Part shown: positions 5,836-7,597 of the stretch, one piece after another | Layout of the letters: every line of letters starts with the position of its first letter | Numbering within the stretch: the first letter of the stretch is position 1 | DNA from: Rhodothermales bacterium | GTDB taxonomy: Bacteria > Bacteroidota > Rhodothermia > Rhodothermales > UBA10348 | DNA: 7,597 bases | Direction of reading: 5' to 3' | Assembly (NCBI GenBank): GCA_030833605.1 | Contig: JAURGV010000109.1 | Coordinates: forward strand, 1 to 7,597 | The notes under the pieces: generated by a model | What the model was told of the DNA's origin: nothing | What the model saw: only the letters and a program-made list of their open reading frames with translations | Database searches by the model: none | Translations under genes and position numbers: made by a program

Positions 5836-6348
5836 ATGGGATTTCGATACACCACAACATTCGCATCCTTTTTAATGGCTGTGATTTTGTTAGGTGGGTG
5901 CAAAACCATCGAAAACCTGAGAAACGAAGAGAAATTTGGGCAGCGGGAAGTCGGAACCGGAGATGATGGCCGTCAGACCATCGTCATTTCCCCAGCCGAC
6001 GAAGCCGTTGAGTATCGTTTTTTCGACGCAACCTATGAATCTGTAGTAATTCGTCAGGCCAAAGCCGATCCAATCGGTAATACCGCTTCCTCCAAGTACA
6101 AGGTAGAAGTGTTAATCAAAGGTGCCTTTCCGGATTCCTGTTCCGAGCTGCATAGTATTGATCAGCAGCGAGCCGGCAACTTAATCTTGGCCACCTTGAC
6201 CATGCGCCGACCGCAAGGAGCTGTTTGTGCAAGTGTACTGCGTCCCTATCGGTATTACATGGACTTAGAAGGGACCTTTGAACCGGGTTCTTATTCCTTA
6301 AAACTCAACGAGTCCACGCATCCGTTGGTTATTCGACCTTCGGTTTAA
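5836..6348 (+). CDS. Putative lipoprotein of unknown function
   Basis: A 170-residue protein with a lipoprotein signal peptide: a hydrophobic core at about 8-19, then LGGC with the lipidated Cys at 22. The next residue is Lys, not an inner-membrane Asp signal, so outer-membrane location is plausible. After a charged linker (25-46) comes a beta-rich region. It has two further cysteines, C102 in FPDSCSELHSID and C131 in RRPQGAVCASVL, placed as if to form a disulfide, and a closing LEGTFEPGSYSLKLNES (144-160) typical of a small beta-sandwich. The C-x-E-L-H...R-P-x-G-A-V-C...L-x-G-x-F-x-P-G-x-Y pattern looks like a conserved domain in envelope lipoproteins, but I cannot name it or give a function. 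The ATG starts 15 bases after the rsfS stop, and its stop is 15 bases before the next gene, so it is probably in the same operon. Confidence 0.82.
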   Translation: MGFRYTTTFASFLMAVILLGGCKTIENLRNEEKFGQREVGTGDDGRQTIVISPADEAVEYRFFDATYESVVIRQAKADPIGNTASSKYKVEVLIKGAFPDSCSELHSIDQQRAGNLILATLTMRRPQGAVCASVLRPYRYYMDLEGTFEPGSYSLKLNESTHPLVIRPSV

Positions 6349-6363
6349 GCGGGGTCTGATTTC

Positions 6364-7206
6364 ATGTCGAAGCAAAACCATTCGCTCCTATCGTTTCTTG
6401 TTGTTGGATGTAGCTTGAGTTTAATGGCTGCTTCCTTGCTTTCATCGGGTGCTCCTGCAGGGCGAACAGGAGCCCCTGGAGACCTCACCTGCGCAGATGG
6501 AGGATGCCACGTTTCTAACGCGGTGAACTCGGGAGACGGCTCTGTAGTGATCGAGGCGCCAGCCACGTATGACGGCGGATCACCGATTGACTTAGTGGTA
6601 CGTACCTCCAAGCCGGGAGCAGCTCGATTCGGATTTCAAATCACCGTTCGAGACACCAACGGAGCCATGTCGGGTCGCTTTGAAGTCACCGATGGCACTC
6701 AGTTTTCAGATTTTGGATTGGCTACGTATGTGACTCATGCAGCCACTGCGCCTAGGGCGGCAGACACCTATCAGTGGTTAATTCGATGGGTTCCACCAAC
6801 CGAAAATGCGACCGATGTTACGTTTTATGCAGCAGGAAACGCCGCAAACGGGGACGACACGAATTTCAATGATTACATCTACACTACTTCGGCAGCGGTT
6901 ACTTTTGCTGGCAACACAGCCGTCGAAAGCCAGACGTTTCCTGAGCGTTTGACCCTCAAAACGGCATTTCCTAATCCAGCGGACCGAGCGGTTGCCATTG
7001 CTTTTTCACTGGACATCTCCAGTACCGTCAAGAGCTTCTTGTATGACGGGGTCGGCCGCGTAGTCGCCCAATCGGAATCCGAGTTTTTCTCCGCTGGTGA
7101 AGGAGAAATTACGCTGGACACTGCCGCCTTGCCTGCTGGAATGTACTCCTATCGCGTAGAAGCGTCGGGGCATTCCCGCACCGGATTGATCGCCGTTATC
7201 CACTAG
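6364..7206 (+). CDS. Choice-of-anchor V (Reeler-like) protein with T9SS type A sorting domain
   Basis: A 280-residue exported protein. It has a signal peptide (about 8-28) and then SSGAPAGRTGAPGDLTCADG (27-46), which leads into GCH (47-49); together these form a CX4CH motif (C43, C48, H49). A beta-sandwich region follows (about 58-183) with RFGFQITVRDTNG (88-100), YVTHAATAP (122-130), WLIRWVPPTENATDVTFYAA (138-157) and NDYIYTT (169-175), all hallmarks of the choice-of-anchor V/Reeler-like domain. Residues about 190-280 form a Por-type sorting domain: AFPNPADRAVAIAFSLD (201-217), LYDGVGRVV (226-234), LPAGMYSYRVEA (256-267) and a short basic-hydrophobic end. Type IX export across the outer membrane and surface anchoring or release are therefore expected (family knowledge). 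The ligand is unknown; haem binding through CX4CH is possible but unproven. The ATG is 15 bases after the lipoprotein stop. It is the last gene of this cluster and meets a minus-strand gene tail to tail. Confidence 0.88.
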   Translation: MSKQNHSLLSFLVVGCSLSLMAASLLSSGAPAGRTGAPGDLTCADGGCHVSNAVNSGDGSVVIEAPATYDGGSPIDLVVRTSKPGAARFGFQITVRDTNGAMSGRFEVTDGTQFSDFGLATYVTHAATAPRAADTYQWLIRWVPPTENATDVTFYAAGNAANGDDTNFNDYIYTTSAAVTFAGNTAVESQTFPERLTLKTAFPNPADRAVAIAFSLDISSTVKSFLYDGVGRVVAQSESEFFSAGEGEITLDTAALPAGMYSYRVEASGHSRTGLIAVIH

Positions 7207-7248
7207 TTTGGCGCTAGGCCCCCGTAGAAGCTTCGTTCAATCGGCACG

Positions 7249-7274
7249 GACCCACATTGGTATTACTGTGGGTC
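7249..7274. terminator. Inverted repeat between convergent genes, possible bidirectional transcription stop
   Basis: A perfect 8-bp inverted repeat, GACCCACA (7249-7256) and TGTGGGTC (7267-7274), has a 10-base loop. It starts 42 bases after the plus-strand stop and includes the TAA (7265-7263) of the minus-strand gene. Neither side has a T-run, so it is a weak terminator candidate, though its place between convergent genes fits. Confidence 0.35.
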
Positions 7275-7597
7275 TTGCAAGGAGTCACTGTTCATGGTGT
7301 CGAACATCGCTTCAACCTCTTGTGCTGTAGGCTGATACGCCGTGTCACCGGTTATCTCAGCTAAGCCATTCATGAACCTGACGTACCCTTCAAAGTCTCT
7401 CACTTCAAGATACGCACCTCGAATAACCTCGATAAAACGGGCCGTTCGGTTCAAATCGTTGGTGGACGTCGGATGTTCGAGCCTGTGTAGAATCAACGGT
7501 TCTGCAAGTCGCCAAATTTCAGCGGCTTTATCTACCTGTCCTAGGGAAGCATAAGCTTGTGCCATGAAGGCAAACGACATTTCGTCCCCAGGAATCG
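7263..7597 (-). CDS. C-terminal part of a TPR-like protein, 5' partial
   Basis: The frame is open to the right window edge. There is a Met codon at 7580, but the preceding codons (IPGDE) continue in frame and no ribosome-binding site is seen, so the true start is probably outside. About 110 residues are visible. MSFAFMAQAYASLGQVDKAA (the first residues from 7580) fits a tetratricopeptide helix pair (A-x-A-Y-x-x-L-G-x-x-x-K-A). The remainder is helical and acidic (FIEVIRGAYLEVRDFEGYVR, then EVEAMFDTMNSDS). No catalytic motif can be seen. One possibility is the C-terminal tail of a large DUF2723-type membrane protein, which in Bacteroidota can end in a helical TPR-like region; this is only a guess. 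The gene ends on the TAA within the 7249-7274 hairpin, convergent with the T9SS protein gene. Confidence 0.72.
   Translation of the reverse strand, partial: IPGDEMSFAFMAQAYASLGQVDKAAEIWRLAEPLILHRLEHPTSTNDLNRTARFIEVIRGAYLEVRDFEGYVRFMNGLAEITGDTAYQPTAQEVEAMFDTMNSDSLQDPQ

Noticed and set aside
1..7597. Defence island, mobile element, CRISPR array, tRNA or riboswitch
   Set aside because: No repeat array, transposase or integrase motif, tRNA cloverleaf or leader structure was seen. Gaps between genes are short and almost all sequence is accounted for by conserved or envelope genes.

Overview
The window looks like an ordinary chromosomal segment of a Bacteroidota-type bacterium. It most likely belongs to the Rhodothermota/Balneolota branch (Rhodothermia-like), although no ribosomal RNA or other decisive marker is present. 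The pointers are a FadL/OmpP1-type outer-membrane protein, a small secreted protein with a Tyr/Gly/Asn-rich tail, a choice-of-anchor V protein ending in a type IX secretion (T9SS) sorting domain, a stand-alone membrane-anchored LytR_C protein next to rsfS, weak Shine-Dalgarno sequences and moderate GC. The taxonomic placement is inference from gene content.

Layout. Positions 2-1480 (+) hold a FadL-family outer-membrane transporter that lacks only its extreme 5' end. Eight bases after its stop it meets, tail to tail, a minus-strand cluster read as tsaD (3937-2921), an AroQ-type chorismate mutase (2924-2577) and mltG (2565-1489). The first two genes overlap by four bases and the third follows after 11, so this is probably one transcript. 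A 134-base divergent gap (3938-4071) separates tsaD from a plus-strand gene for a small secreted protein of unknown function (4072-4641), which ends in a textbook intrinsic terminator (4685-4717).

A second plus-strand cluster follows: a LytR_C-domain membrane protein (4756-5313), rsfS for the ribosomal silencing factor (5338-5820), a lipoprotein of unknown function (5836-6348) and the choice-of-anchor V/T9SS protein (6364-7206). Gaps are 15-24 bases, so co-transcription is likely. It ends facing the 3' end of a minus-strand gene with TPR-like character (7597-7263) that runs out of the window. A hairpin lies between them.

The genes combine housekeeping functions (tRNA t6A modification, aromatic amino-acid synthesis, peptidoglycan strand release, ribosome hibernation) with envelope or exported proteins that have no clear shared pathway. 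No mobile element, CRISPR array, RNA gene, toxin-antitoxin pair or defence system was seen, and nothing supports a new multi-gene system. The points most worth a second look are the unusual start codons (four of eight visible starts are non-ATG), the CX4CH motif in the T9SS protein, the small unknown secreted protein, and chorismate mutase placed between tsaD and mltG.
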